Positions 21,546 to 32,420 of a stretch of 64,000 nt of DNA are shown here, in pieces; the first letter of the stretch is position 1, and every line of letters begins with the position of its first letter. Source of the DNA: Arbacia lixula (taxonomy: Eukaryota > Echinodermata > Echinoidea > Arbacioida > Arbaciidae); NCBI GenBank assembly GCA_963669155.1, contig OZ022582.1, positions 27,360,015-27,424,014 on the forward strand, written 5' to 3'. Position numbers and translations under genes: made by a program. The notes under the pieces are model-generated. The model was not told where the DNA came from and ran no database searches. It saw nothing but the letters and a program-made list of their open reading frames with translations.

Positions 21546-23672
21546 GATAATGCTTTATGAAATGTAGATTGGCTCGACAAAGACACACTTTCACTTACGA
21601 AAGTGGCTTGTGAAAAGCTATGATGGAGCTACCTGTAATGTAAAAGCTGCAGATAAAAAGCCATGATTTTATGATTGTTCCAGATTATCTCCTATCTGCC
21701 CCCTCCCTCTAAAGCAAAAGAAAATCTTGATTCACCAAAAAACATATTCATTATGCATTTAATTTACAGAGGACAGCATACCCTGTCACAAATCAGATGG
21801 AGAGTAGTAAGGTTGCATGAATCTCTCAATCTCTCAGCTAGATGATTACATCAACAGCACCCTCTAGTGTCCATGCCCAACCATGCCACCTCTATCTGAA
21901 GAGTTGCAAAGCTACTGATCGTGCATGGCATGAGTGCAGGCAGCCTCAGCATCCATCTCACAGACTTTGAATCTGGGCAAACAACCCATTATTAACACTT
22001 GCACTGCCACAGTGTCTAATAGGCATGTCAATAATCAATAGCTGTTTGAGATCATGGCCCCTGAAGGGTTAATATACCAGTCGAGTGTGTGACATGGTTA
22101 GGGCCTCCTCTTCATACATGTAGCAATTGTTTTTAGAGCACTGTAAGGTGGGTACTCAGTGAGCTCTATAGGTAACATTCTACACATCACACCTTTTGTT
22201 TTAGGGGTGAAAAACACTGTTTTTTACCTTACAAAATACATGTTTTGGTTTGTGATGGTTGGCATCTGTAGTGACCTCGCACACCCTTTGGTAATTCAGC
22301 ATGATCTAAAAAGGTATCTGAAGTACCCTTTTCCTTTCACAGACAGGTTTTGTCTGTTGCCCAATGTGCGACCTTTCTCTTCAGCATTTTCATAGGATTT
22401 AGGTCCATATTCCGCCTTTGTATGGTAATAATTCATGCAGCACCCTCTCTATTACGCTGTAATCTGGTTGTACAGCCTATTCAGTATCGATATTTGATTG
22501 TTGCATTAATGGATGTCGCTAGTATTAGATAACTTAAGGTTGATAGTTTTATCCTGTCTTTTCATGGTCACGTAGCTGGATTTACTCATCATATATGACA
22601 CCATCTTTGTCTTGTAACTATGAAGGAAACATTGACTTATTGCCGTTAAGGGTATTGATTTGATGTGTGTGGTTAATGTTGATGTTTCTGATTAAATGTT
22701 TCCCCCTATTGATATAAAACTATGATGCTCTCTCTCACCCTAGTCGCGTTTGCAACCTCTCCATAGAATGTCACCTCCTTTTACCTCTTTTCTCTGTTCC
22801 TCTCCCCTTTCTCGCTTTTGTCTCCATTTTTCTTCCTAATTTCTCCCTTTTTGTATTCATGGTGCATTGATGTCTCCCAAGCGTTCTGTCTTGAAGTGTG
22901 CGTTATTAGTTGTAACTGGACCCAAGGATAATAGCTATATGCATGACTTGTCCCAGTTGTTCTAGATTTATTTGGAAGGTGATCAGAGTATTGGAATTAG
23001 CCTTTTATTGTCCCGTGCCTTTTTTTTCAATGTCAAACCATACGGTTTGATATCTAAAAATTCAAATTCCCTCTCTTTCACTCCCCCTTTATGTACCCCA
23101 GACCCCCTAACTTGTATTTGTTTTGATGTCACCTTGTATTTCCTCTATATTTGTTGTGATCCTTCTGTCCCCCATTTCCTTTCCCCTTTCTTTTTGTTGC
23201 TCTCACACCATCCACTTCATTTTATTGGCGCTATGAACTTGTGAACTTGATAGATAAAAAGGGGAAAGGATGTTGATGGAGGAATGATAATGAACCATTC
23301 TTCTCCCCAGTTGTTTCTTACAACATCTCTCTCACTTTCAGCTCCTGCAAGTCTTATATCAAAACACACAGCGAACATCCATTTCATGCAAGATTCATCA
23401 AAGCTGTACTTTCATTGATTTCTCATTTTTTTCAATCTTCCCTTAATCATATAAATTATTAGAATGTCCTTCCCTAATGAGCACCATTTATAGTTTTGAG
23501 TTTCCATGAAATGATTTTTGTAAGTCTAGAATATTAGCATTTTCTTCAAGATTACTCCAACTGCATTTGCAAGTCTATGAACTATATGACCCCTTATCCT
23601 TATTTTTCTCTTGTTGATGAGTCTCAATCACAATAGTACTCATTTCATTTGATTTTTACTCTTTTTGTGCAG
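21546..23672. other. intron upstream of the 23.7-kb exon; no gene recognised
   Basis: AT-rich, with a pyrimidine-rich stretch at about 22725-22850 and 23065-23200. Several frames (22159-22532, 22972-23244) lack gene features. The 3' end supplies the polypyrimidine-AG acceptor used by the next feature. Confidence 0.5.
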
Positions 23673-23848
23673 GAACTAATCTGGTAATACGTCAGTGGTC
23701 TACGGCATCGAGAGTTATCGCAGACCGCACATTTCCTGGGAAGTTGGAATCAAATCATTGCTTGTTTGGTATTGCATTGAGCTGTGGGGGCTGGGGATGT
23801 GCGTGGTGTAAACTGGCAGTGGGTACAACCCCCATACAGTAACACAGG
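23673..23848 (+). other. putative 5' untranslated part of exon
   Basis: TTTTTACTCTTTTTGTGCAG ending at 23672 is a strong splice acceptor. The exon that follows has stops in frame with the downstream ATG, the nearest being TAA at 23840-23842, so this part would be untranslated. An exon further upstream is implied but not seen. Confidence 0.5.
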
Positions 23849-23959
23849 ATGGCTGCTGTGTCCGGTGCAGGGATCCTATTTGGACATATCGTCAGTGGGA
23901 ACACAGGCAGTGCCAGGGATCTTCTCAGAAGGTTGCATAATGTGGATATACGAGATGAG
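23849..23959 (+). CDS. first coding exon of an unidentified large gene, weakly ankyrin-like
   Basis: The segment starts at an ATG with A at -3 and G at +4, a strong animal start context, and has an in-frame TAA nine bases upstream. It encodes 37 residues, beginning MAAVSGAGILFGHIVSGNTG and ending in SARDLLRRLHNVDIRDE. It stops at a consensus donor, GAG then GTGAGT at 23959/23960, leaving phase 0. The pattern of a small residue, RDLL and VDIRDE resembles the second helix and loop of an ankyrin repeat (G..e.v..LL....vn.rD..G.TPLH), which would continue in the next exon. That family assignment is a guess; the exon structure is the firmer claim. No second coding exon is visible before the window end, so introns are long. 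The exon at 56688-56828 has the same phase and could be an alternative start. Confidence 0.55.
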
Positions 23960-24154
23960 GTGAGTTAACAATGGAACCATCATTTACATGGTTTTCTACA
24001 TATCTCTTTTTAGTGTATATGTGTGTGTTTTGTGTGTGTTTATTATTATTTTTTATTTTTTGCTCTATTATATTTGTGTAATATGGTCCTTTTAATTGTT
24101 TCTATGACAAGTAAGACTAGACCTTGCTGAGTGGGGAACTTCTTATAACAACAA
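23960..24154. other. intron, nothing recognised
   Basis: Begins with the splice donor GTGAGT. T- and TG-rich. Confidence 0.45.
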
Positions 24155-24460
24155 TTAATATGCAATTGAAAGAAGTAAACACATTTTCTTGGGATCACCT
24201 CAGAATGTTGCATGCTGAAACATACTGAAAGTTTGATTCCTTCATCAAGGATCAGAAAATGGGCACTTTATGGAATCATATAGCACGCATCATATGGGAG
24301 AGCAGCTCGCTGTGATGTCACAAAATGAACACTCTAAAAAGTCACAACTTTCTTATCCCTCAACAAATTGTCATCAAACCATCACTAATATGTCGCTTTC
24401 AATTTGCTGCTAGAAATAAAAAAATTGGTAAAAATTTAACTTGAGGATAGACTTTCCCCT
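24155..24460. mobile_element. family D MITE, right part, decayed
   Basis: ATATGGGAGAGCAGCTCGC, TGATGTCACAAAATGAAC and ATCAAACCATCACTAATAT, followed by AACTTGAGGATAGACTTTCC, match the right half of 50727-51218 and 34130-34457. The left end cannot be located exactly. Confidence 0.65.
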
Positions 24461-24479
24461 CTAAGTAGAGCCTGTCCCA

Positions 24480-25010
24480 TCAATGTGACGCAGTGCTGCT
24501 ATTAATAGACACACCCCCCCTTCTATACCCCCAGCGGAGAGACGGAGCCAGTGGGGGCGAAGTAACCGCATTATGGCCGCGGATTAGTTACCTAGTTGAG
24601 CCAAACCGTCTTACGCAGGGGGCTTTAATACAAATCAGGGGAGAAAAATACCCAGGGTGCAATTCAAAGATTTTTTGTTAGCCTAGAATCAGGCTTCCAA
24701 ATGTGAAATTGTAATCACGGTCGTTAGAGAATCTGATAAACGTTCATCAAACATTTTAAATGACTTGACGCGACCAAATGCTGCATTTTTAAAAGTGATT
24801 AATCGGGATAACTTTCATGTAGGGCTAATGAGTGTTCATTAGTTAAAAGTATAACGTGAATTAAAAAAAGGTAGAGCAATCAGACGTGATATTGACATTA
24901 TCTAGAGTAAGCCTTACCTGGAGAAGGGACGAAATGAGAGCACGCTGTTCATTATCTGATAATCAAACTCCAATCAAGTCACAAGGTCATGATGGCACAT
25001 ACAGCGCCTC
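24480..25010. promoter_or_regulatory. candidate regulatory stretch (weak)
   Basis: A GC- and CpG-rich block at 24480-24690 is followed by a run with several ATTA/TAAT words (GTGATTAATCGG, GGGCTAATGAGTGTTCATTA). It sits in the presumed intron just downstream of the first exon, a common place for enhancers. There is no repeat match in the window. The frame 24493-24681 has no gene features. Confidence 0.2.
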
Positions 25011-25249
25011 ACAACAAGGTTGGGGGGAGGGAGGCTGTGTTCACATTCACGTCCATCGATCGTTTCAAAGTGTGATTTAAAACGTGACTCCAGTAATAGT
25101 GAATATGATTGGTTACTGTTATTTTGAGCATGGTTTTGTAGCACAAATACTGGAGTTGCAGCGTTTGCAGAACTGTTCAAAAGGTGAACTAATGAGAGCT
25201 GACTTATCCCATTGGACTTGCGTGAAATGAAGAGGATTGTCTGTGAGCG

Positions 25250-25318
25250 AATATATGTGTGTGTGTGTACGTATATGTGTCTGTGTGTATGTGTGTGTGT
25301 CTGTGTGTATGTGTGTAT
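25250..25318. repeat. (TG)n-rich microsatellite
   Basis: TGTGTGTGTG with TATG, TACG and TCTG interruptions. Confidence 0.93.
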
Positions 25319-26210
25319 AAAGCTTTGTGGTTGCAATTATAGTGTATCTGCAATTAAACAGAATCTGCCTTCCTTTCAGAATTGTGATTCAAAATGCACT
25401 CACGACAATGTTTCAATTCGGTATTCTGAAATGAAATTTATTCGACAGACATATTTTCAAGGCATAAATTGCAATTAGATGTGCACTCAATAAAAAGTTC
25501 ATTTATCACAAAAGTAGACAATTCTGACAAAATTATTAAAGGTCAACAATACAATCTTTTGAATCTTTGTCAAATGATTACAATCAAGTTCCTCTGAACG
25601 CACCCCTCGGTTGATGAAATGGTTTGTTTCTCTCTCGTTTGATTTATTGCGCTGGGAAGGTGAGTGAAATGAAATGGTAGATGGAGAGCAATCTACAGGT
25701 GTGTAATCACCCATGAGCTCAGGCAAGAGTCTCCCAAGTCTTACACCTTTTCCCTCCTCTATCATTTTTACCCACTTCATCTGATATTTCTTACTCTATT
25801 CAGGCGAAGATAATGTGAATGTGTGAAACTTGGGCTAGACACAGTTTTGATAAAGGTGAATCTAAATATACATACACCTGTAGGTCTGTCTGTCAGGTGT
25901 ACAGTAGCTAAGTTCCCTTTTCAATCAACTGCCCTAGCTGTTTTTCTGCTTGGTGTGGTGCAAGGAATTTACTTTAATCAATATATCAAATAGTTTTGAA
26001 GGAACAAGAGAAAATCCTCTTACAAGCATATTTTCTGCATGTTACCATTAAATCTGGTTTTCATACCATGTCATATCCCGACTGCCAGGTAGAGAAATTC
26101 ATCAAACTAAGAACAAAAATTGACTAAAGAAGATGACTGTCAGAAGTGATGAATGGAGGAGCTCTGAATTACTTGCCACACTAAAAAACTTTCTTTGACA
26201 TGTCAATGTA
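25319..26210. other. no gene recognised
   Basis: Intron-like. The minus-strand frame 25499-25780 has no domain or splice support. Confidence 0.45.
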
Positions 26211-26214
26211 TGTA

Positions 26215-26445
26215 CACTCCAGCTCAAAGGAATTGGCAAAGGGAAAGGGAAATGGAAGAAAGGGAAGGAGCTGCAGCTGTAAACCGCGGTATATTTTGTC
26301 CAGTTCAGCATGAAACACGATGCTTTTTAGGCTATAGTATCGTGTTTCATGCTAAACTGGACAAAATATACAGCGGTTTAAAACTGCGGCTCCTTCCCAT
26401 TCTTCCCTTTCCCTTTCCCTATGCCAATTCCTTTGTGCTGTAGTG
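26215..26445. mobile_element. family E full-length palindromic MITE, copy 1
   Basis: A 231-bp element has CACTCCAGCTCAAAGGAATT at one end and its complement AATTCCTTTGTGCTGTAGTG at the other, flanked by TA (26213-26214, 26446-26447). The arms are complementary over roughly 105 bp each, including AACCGCGGTATATTTTGTCC / GGACAAAATATACAGCGGTT, around a short centre near 26320-26336. The TA target and short size suggest a mariner-type non-autonomous element. Confidence 0.93.
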
Positions 26446-26447
26446 TA

Positions 26448-26738
26448 CATACATGCAGTAAGAGCTGATAATAGTTTCAATTGATTACTGATGATTACCA
26501 TAGGACAAACAAGTTAGTTTGAAGTTATCAAAGAGCTATCTCTGGGTCATGTGTAAATGATTTATTAATTCCTCATGACAGATCTAACTGCTTGGGTGAA
26601 CTTTTCATCTTCAATGTATGTTTGATGTAATATCTTATCAGGTGTTTTTGACACATCCAAGATTTGATTCAGGACTTTAGTCTGGTTGTTTAGCCTATTT
26701 TGATTTATCACTAAAACAGTAGATACAGATAAACAAAG

Positions 26739-26739
<1 letters not shown>
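26448..26739. other. no gene recognised
   Basis: Unique AT-rich spacer. Confidence 0.4.
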
Positions 26740-26785
<46 letters not shown>

Positions 26786-26912
26786 GGAGATAGAGAGAGA
26801 GAAGGAGGGAGAGAAAGGGATAGAGATGGGGTGAGATAGAGAGAGAGAGGGAGGGAGAGAGAGAATAAAAAAAAAGAGACAGAGAGAGGAGGAGAGAAGG
26901 AAAAAGAGCAAC
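26740..26912. repeat. (GA)n-rich polypurine tract
   Basis: (GA)n at 26744-26780, then GAGA/GGGA variants with a short A run near 26868-26875. The overlapping minus-strand frame of 84 codons is an artefact. Confidence 0.93.
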
Positions 26913-27964
26913 AGAAGTATATAAAGTGAGATTATGTGTAGGAACTTTGTACGTAAACCTGTCACATGTTGTCCAAATGGGCTAGTTAATTATTAATCTC
27001 GCGTGTGGATTGCTTAGATCATGGTTTAGTGTTCTTTGCACCTGGCTTGAAAAGTATATCACACAAGTACACTTTTTCAGATGGTATTCACTGGGTTAAC
27101 TTAATGCTGGTTGGTTGAAGAAGCAATAGAAAAAGCTGGACGTGTATAAATCTATGTAGGATGGAGAGTGCAAGAGTGTAGCGCTCTACCAAGGAGTTTT
27201 ACAAAATGGAGTGACAACAGCTACTATATTTTAAAAATTCAAATCAATATTCTCCTTTTTCTCAAATAAAATGGCCATGTTAAGTGTCACTGCCATTAAC
27301 AAATTTAGATATGTTTATTTTTGATTTATTTATTTCGTCTTCTTTTACCAGGGAAGTCTCATCAGTGAGCAAAGCACTGTTCTCCCTGGGTACCCTAGGT
27401 ACATCAAACAGCAAACATAACATAGACCATCATGATGTATGGATTTGCACAGACATAAAGATGCTACCCATTCATGTTATTCTATCTAGAAGAAAAATGG
27501 ACTTTGCTGTCATATTGATTTGCAATGCACGTATGTGAGTTTGTCACAGGGGACAGTTTTTTTGGAGACTACATTGCTCTGAAACCTCCATGGTGATGCA
27601 TGCTTTGAGTAGTGGCCTTCATCATACATATACAGTAGTAACCATCGGGGGACAAATAGCTTTATTGACTAGATTATGCATAAATTGGCTGGTGAGCAAC
27701 TTGATTGATGATAGGTGTTAACGACCCCCCCAAAATGGATTTAGCCATGCTCGTAGAATGATGAATAGTGATGACTTTTATGAATTTATGGCAGAAAGAG
27801 AATCTCCTTTTTGAGATGATTTTGGGTGGATCAGTTCTCAGGACAGTAGAATTAACATCAATCAGAATCTGTGTCCATGTTTATTTGCCAGAGGATTTGT
27901 TCAGAGATTCGTATTGGAAGTGTTTTTAGAAATTTATTTGTTTATACATCGGATAAAGTCATAT
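26913..27964. other. no gene recognised
   Basis: Intron-like. The frame at 27284-27538 has no domain. CCCTGGGTACCCTAGG (27383-27398) is a short imperfect palindrome. Confidence 0.45.
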
Positions 27965-27965
27965 A

Positions 27966-28118
27966 TTAAAGTGAAAGTTCACCCTAAAATCAGTTTAGTT
28001 TGGCTTGTAGTTGAAAAAATGAAAGCAGCATATTAGGGAAGGGTTTGACAATCATACAATTTTTAAAATGATTCATAGGAGATTAAGCAGATGAAAATAA
28101 TCTAAGACATACTTTATT
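27966..28118. mobile_element. possible left part of a diverged family D MITE
   Basis: TTAAAGTGAAAGTTCACCCT, AAAATCAGTTTAGT and GGGTTTGACAATCA follow the order seen at the left end of 50727-51218 with many differences. No right end was found. Confidence 0.35.
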
Positions 28119-28176
28119 AAACCCTAATATATATGTTATTCACAGTACAGTAGAAGAAGGGAAGACAAATTGTTGA

Positions 28177-28213
28177 TTGTTTGAACAAATCCAATTGTTT
28201 GAACAAATCCAAT
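28177..28213. repeat. 18-bp tandem duplication
   Basis: TTGTTTGAACAAATCCAA is repeated twice in tandem. Confidence 0.85.
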
Positions 28214-28586
28214 ATCTGTCCTTAAAATCAATTCCCTGCTAGGAAAGGAAATGAACACTTCCCATTGGAGTGCAAGGACCTCAAGAAGAAACATCAACGT
28301 TGGGTCATTTATTGTGGTATCAAAGACAGACACGGTGGAAGTGACTTGATTAGAAGATTTTCAGGAACCGAGCGTGTTCATTGCAGGCACCACCCTATGG
28401 ACATGCAGTGGCCATGTGAACAACAAAACACTCTATTAAGGGCAGTGCTGCACTCCAATTCACATATTCTTGGGAGCTTGTGAGGAAGTGACACGTTTAG
28501 TAGCCAGGAAAAAAGCTTTGTTTTGAAGAGGGTCACGTGGAAGAATCATGTCAAATTGCTAAAGTTGTTGAAATGAAACAAGACCA

Positions 28587-28749
28587 GGGCCCACTTGCAT
28601 AAAACTTACCATTGATCGTAACTTTGCTAACAGTGACATTTTCTATGAAAACCTTGAATTTGATTGGCTGAATTTGAATTTGATGTTACCATGGTAGTTT
28701 ACCACTGATGACAGATTTACCATTAATGGCATGTTTTATGCAATGGGAC
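28587..28749. mobile_element. family J-type foldback, 163 bp
   Basis: GGGCCCACTTGCATAAAACT on the left is answered by GCATGTTTTATGCAATGGGA on the right. Inside are TACCATTGATCGTAAC / GTTACCATGGTAG and TTTGATTGGCTGAATTTGAA, shared in spirit with 11782-11943. Confidence 0.7.
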
Positions 28750-29269
28750 TCAGAACTTGTGGTGGCTATCGAATGGTTAACTGACATCATTACCACTCAT
28801 TACATGTCACCTTCTTTTTGCGAGGTCGACTTCCCAACCATGATGTCATGAAACAAATGCAGTGTCATGCATTGTACCCTATTAAGGAAAACAAACTGAA
28901 CAGACACTTCTTATTTTATTTATGGGGGCTTTTGGGGAACTGCAAGGGTATGATTTTTCCCAGAGCAGAGCCCCATTTAATTTTTTCATTGTTGTTTAGT
29001 TCTATTCTGCATCAGATTGTGTAGGTGTCATCTTCAGTAGATTTGAAGTGAATCCTGATTTGTTTAGTGTTTGGTTCTAATAGTAGTGTGTACTGTTCTA
29101 CCAAACACTGGGTGTGACAGTATAGGGTGAGGGAGGTTAGTGGCTTGATCTAGATGTATCAATGAGCCATCTAAATGTCTGTATTGTAGCCATCTATCCA
29201 CACTCTCTGTCGTGTGCATCAATGTCCGTTTCTTCTCTGCCTGTTTGTCCATCTGTTGTTTTCTTTGTA
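28750..29269. other. no gene recognised
   Basis: Unique spacer. The frame at 28818-29024 has no support. Confidence 0.4.
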
Positions 29270-29935
29270 TCTATATCTGTCTCTCTCTTCCCCAACCTCT
29301 TCTGGTGCTTCCTTTTCTTCCAAGTATGCCATCAGTTCATTTTCTGCTCCTTTTCGTTCTCCTTCTCCCTCTCCTTCTTTCCTCTCTATCTCTCCCTCTC
29401 ATTCCCTGCCTCTCACTCTCTCTCCCTTCCTTTCCACCTCTCTCTTTCTCCCTCTCCCTTTCTCTTCCTCTCTCTCCCTCTCTTTCTTTCCCTCTCTCTC
29501 GCTCCCCCTCTCTTTCTCTCGCTCTTTCCCTCTCCCTCTCTCTTCCTCTCTTCCTCTCTTCCTCTCTCCCTCTCTCTTCCTCTCTCCCTCTCACCCCTCT
29601 CCCTTTCTATCTCTCGCTCTCTCCATCTCTCCCTCTTTCCATCTCTCCCTCTCTCCCTCTCTTCCTCCCTCCTTCCCTCCCTCCCTCCCTCCCTCCCTCC
29701 CTCCCTCCCTCCTTCCCTCCCTCCCTCCCTCCCTCCGTCCCTCCCTCCGTCCATCTCTCCCTCTGTCCATCTCTCCCACAGTATGTATGTGCCTCTCTCT
29801 CACCCGTCCCCTCCCATACCTACCTTCTCTCTACCCTCTTTCCTCTGTTATACATACTCCCTCCTACCCCCTTCCCCCTGTCATACATACCCCCTGCTCC
29901 CCCTTGCCCACCCCATCCCCATCCATCACCCTGGC
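29270..29935. repeat. polypyrimidine tract with (CCCT)n and CTCTTC units
   Basis: About 660 bp of C/T-rich sequence. It has CTCTCCCTCT and CTTCCTCTCT repeats at 29340-29670 and a nearly pure (CCCT)n block at 29665-29750. Predicted proteins of 113-278 residues on both strands are translations of this repeat. Confidence 0.95.
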
Positions 29936-30096
29936 TTTCAGACATGATGAGGCCTGCCACTTCTACCTGTGAGTCAGGCAGCTGTGCGTGGCGCTTCATC
30001 ATGCGTGCTGCAACCTCTAGACCCCCTGACATTTGGTATTTCATATGATCTACACCTATTATCCCCCTCTAATCCACTACCTCTCTCCAGTCTGTA

Positions 30097-30552
30097 GCCC
30101 CATTCATATACCATATACCGCTATTATTACTGATGCACGTCGGTAAGCAAGTTTCCAGCGAGCCGCAAAAGCACCGTTCATAAACACCCCAAAAGCTATA
30201 ATGTTGCAGTGTTTTGGACAGCTGGACTCTCTCCAAACCGATGGTGACATGTTCCGCTCAGCCATACGTGCGGTGGGACTAGCGACCCACATGCCAGAGT
30301 GCGATACACAAGGCCCAACATTTATGGCTATTTTGCGGATGCAATTTATAAGATTTGCTTACCGCAATATTGTGGTATTATTACTAGGTCTCTATCCGCG
30401 AAAAAGTTGCAAAATAAGCGCAAAAGAGGAGGAAGCAAATACCGCATTATTTGAGCGATTCCCGTTAATGTACGCAGTTATCGGTATTGCATTGGCAAAA
30501 TTGCAGCAAATGTTGCACCTTTTTTGCGGATAGGCGGTGTATATGAACAGGG
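30097..30552. mobile_element. family H MITE, copy 3
   Basis: Begins GCCCCATTCATATACC and ends GGTGTATATGAACAGGG. It is collinear with the copies at 9384 and 16645. Its overlapping frames (30104-30533) are therefore repeat-derived and not genes. Confidence 0.9.
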
Positions 30553-30799
30553 TTTATCTCTCCCATAAAATACAGACAGATAGAAAGTGCATGCTTTTCC
30601 TTCCCTCATCTGCGTCTTGTTATCTCTTTCTGTCTTCCTACCTCATGTTTCATTGCGTATATTTTGCTCATCTTCATACCACGGTTGTCTTGTCAGGATC
30701 GTATTGTTTCACTCTACCATTAGGTTTTATGAACAACAATGACGTACCTGATTTCCTTGCCTGAAACCTCATCTCAATGCACCTTTCTGTTGCTCTCCT
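30553..30799. other. no gene recognised
   Basis: Unique spacer, T-rich. Confidence 0.4.
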
Positions 30800-30825
30800 C
30801 CCCTATCTCTCTCTCTCTGTCTCTG

Positions 30826-30856
<31 letters not shown>

Positions 30857-30873
30857 GTCTCTCTCTCTCTCTG

Positions 30874-30905
<32 letters not shown>

Positions 30906-31060
30906 TGTCTCTCTCTCTCTCTGTCTCTCTCTCTCTCCCTCCCTTCCTTCCCCGCTTGGTCATTCTGTTTCCCCTTTCATCCTTGTTTTATTATATCTTC
31001 CTCTCTTCTCTGCCTCTCCCCCTTACCCCCCTCTCTGTCTGTCTCTGTCTGTCTCACTCT
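30800..31060. repeat. polypyrimidine tract, (CT)n and (CTGTCT)n
   Basis: TCTCTCTCTGTCTCTGTCTC-type repeats at 30806-30930, then a looser C/T-rich tail with TGTCTGTC near 31036-31051. Confidence 0.95.
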
Positions 31061-31128
31061 TCAACTCTCAACATCACACCTAGCCTTTAGCCAAGGCATT
31101 CGGCGCTGTTATATCCCAAAATGTGCCG

Positions 31129-31196
31129 AACGAGTCTGCATTCATAAGACAATCATGCGAGGAACGAGTCTGCATACATAAGACTATCATGCGAGG
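31129..31196 (+). repeat. 34-bp tandem duplication upstream of the helicase fragment
   Basis: AACGAGTCTGCATTCATAAG plus ACAATCATGCGAGG occupies 31129-31162, and the same 34 bp with two changes follows directly at 31163-31196. It lies about 230 bp upstream of the helicase start and may be part of its promoter or of a transposon end. Confidence 0.95.
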
Positions 31197-31329
31197 CGCT
31201 TCAGCGCCGAGGCCTTTACGAACTTGCAGAAAATTCTTTTGTTTCGTATTATACGTCCGCTACCAAATCGGTAGATAATGAGATGCAAAGTAGCTTCGCC
31301 AGAAAGCCAGCCAAACCACACCTTCTAAT

Positions 31330-31342
31330 CCAATAAACCAAT
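31330..31342 (+). promoter_or_regulatory. paired CCAAT boxes
   Basis: CCAAT at 31330-31334 and again at 31338-31342 (the second as CCAATCAG, the NF-Y consensus core), about 90-100 bp before the helicase-like ATG. The spacing is typical of TATA-less animal promoters. Confidence 0.5.
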
Positions 31343-31428
31343 CAGAGTAGACTATTCGAGTAAAATCATGAATATGCATGAATTCAGCCTTGATTGATCC
31401 ATCATCTTTGCTCGCTCGAAAAACGAAC

Positions 31429-31788
31429 ATGGCTGGCGGCGAATTCGAAGAAGACATCGTATCAAAAAGCATTGAATATGCAGCTGGAAGGTTAAAATTG
31501 TCAAATATTAAGAATGTGCAGACGAAAGCTATACGATCAGCATGGAAAGGTGAAGATTTTTTTGTCAATCGTCCAACTGGCTATGGCAAATCTGCAATTT
31601 TTCAAGCCATTCCGCTGTGCACGGACTTTGTATACACATACCCTGTCGCTGCCAGTGCTGCAAGCACACAAATCTCATCGGCATTCCCTGGCGAAACTGG
31701 CCAGACTTCTGCGGGAGGTACTACTTGCAGTCGCGCTGCTCTGTCAATTGAAGTGATCCATTATACGCAGGGTAGAAGGAAAAACTAA
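31429..31788 (+). pseudogene. truncated RecQ-like DNA helicase (N-terminal part)
   Basis: An open frame from an ATG with A at -3 and G at +4 encodes 119 residues. An upstream in-frame ATG at 31378 would add 17 more. Residues 1-65 look like the start of a superfamily 2 RecQ-type helicase. There is an acidic N-terminus, a Q-motif glutamine at about residue 31 in KNVQTKAI, and the Walker A motif PTGYGKS at 49-55 followed by AIFQAIPL. After about residue 66 the protein no longer follows the family: it lacks the strand after motif I (SPLxSLM-type), the DEAH box and motifs III-VI, and ends after a Ser/Ala/Thr-rich tail. A full RecQ core needs about 350 residues or more, so this cannot be an active helicase as written. 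Paired CCAAT boxes lie upstream and AATAAA downstream, with no visible introns. It is best read as a truncated copy of a multicopy RecQ-like gene, possibly carried by a transposon. A first exon of a longer spliced gene is the alternative. Confidence 0.65.
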
Positions 31789-31864
31789 GGAGAATATTTT
31801 TTTCCAAGGTTATCTAGATAACAAAGTTATGAATACGTTAGTCATACTTTAAATATATTTATGT

Positions 31865-31870
31865 AATAAA
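31865..31870 (+). terminator. polyadenylation signal AATAAA
   Basis: Canonical AATAAA 77 bp after the helicase-like stop codon, in T-rich context. It fits the end of a short intronless transcript, though AATAAA is common in AT-rich DNA. Confidence 0.35.
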
Positions 31871-32169
31871 TTTATGTTTTATTGAAATTTGTACCAGAAT
31901 TCATTGATAATTAAGTACATTAGAATAACAACACCCCCACTATACAATGAACGAATCTACGTAAAGCGTCACGATGAAAACAATTACGATTGGTCGCGAT
32001 CGTCAATAGCTGCTGCATATGTAATACCCTCGTACATATGCAAATATATAATGAGCTTTTCAAGTTAGCAAAGGCCTCGCTGCCAAGGCAGCTCGCTCGC
32101 GCGATCACTACCGTAAACGCACACTGCTTTAGTCTTTTTTCAAACCTTGTTCGGCGAGCGAGGACTCGA

Positions 32170-32420
32170 CCAAAGGCTACATCACACCCCACTCTCACAC
32201 CATCTCTCTCTCTCTCTTGCTCATACTCACACTCACTTTCACTCTCATTCTATCAGCCTCTCAACCTCCCCCACCTTCCCTCTATCTCTTTCCTCCATCT
32301 TTACTCCTCAACAACACAGCATACCCAAGCAAATATGTCTGTCATCCCCTGTTTTCACTGATTAGTATCTGTCCTCAGACAGCGGCGCATATACGGGGGA
32401 GAGAGAGAGAGAGAGTTGAC
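32170..32420. repeat. C/T-rich tract and short (GA)n
   Basis: Loose pyrimidine-rich sequence at 32195-32300 and (GA)n at 32398-32416. Confidence 0.7.

Larger units (their letters stand above)
31203..32083. mobile_element. possible mobile unit around the helicase fragment
   Basis: GCGCCGAGGCCTTTACGAAC (31203-31222) is partly inverted at 32064-32083 (GTTAGCAAAGGCCTCGCTGC), with a shared core of GAGGCCTTT. CpG-rich sequence with CGCTCG/GCGAGG words is confined to the two borders, and the AT-rich helicase fragment lies between. The inverted match is short, so a mobile unit is only a hypothesis. Confidence 0.3.

Noticed and set aside
23849-23959. Naming the 37-residue exon as a specific ankyrin family gene
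   Set aside because: Too short for a secure assignment; only the general resemblance is reported.
29162-30048. Three + frames of 252-278 codons, the longest in the window
   Set aside because: All three frames of one polypyrimidine tract are open at once, which is the signature of a repeat, not a gene.
30104-30533. 110-codon + frame and 62-codon - frame
   Set aside because: Lie within a family H MITE; the other two copies do not keep the frames open.
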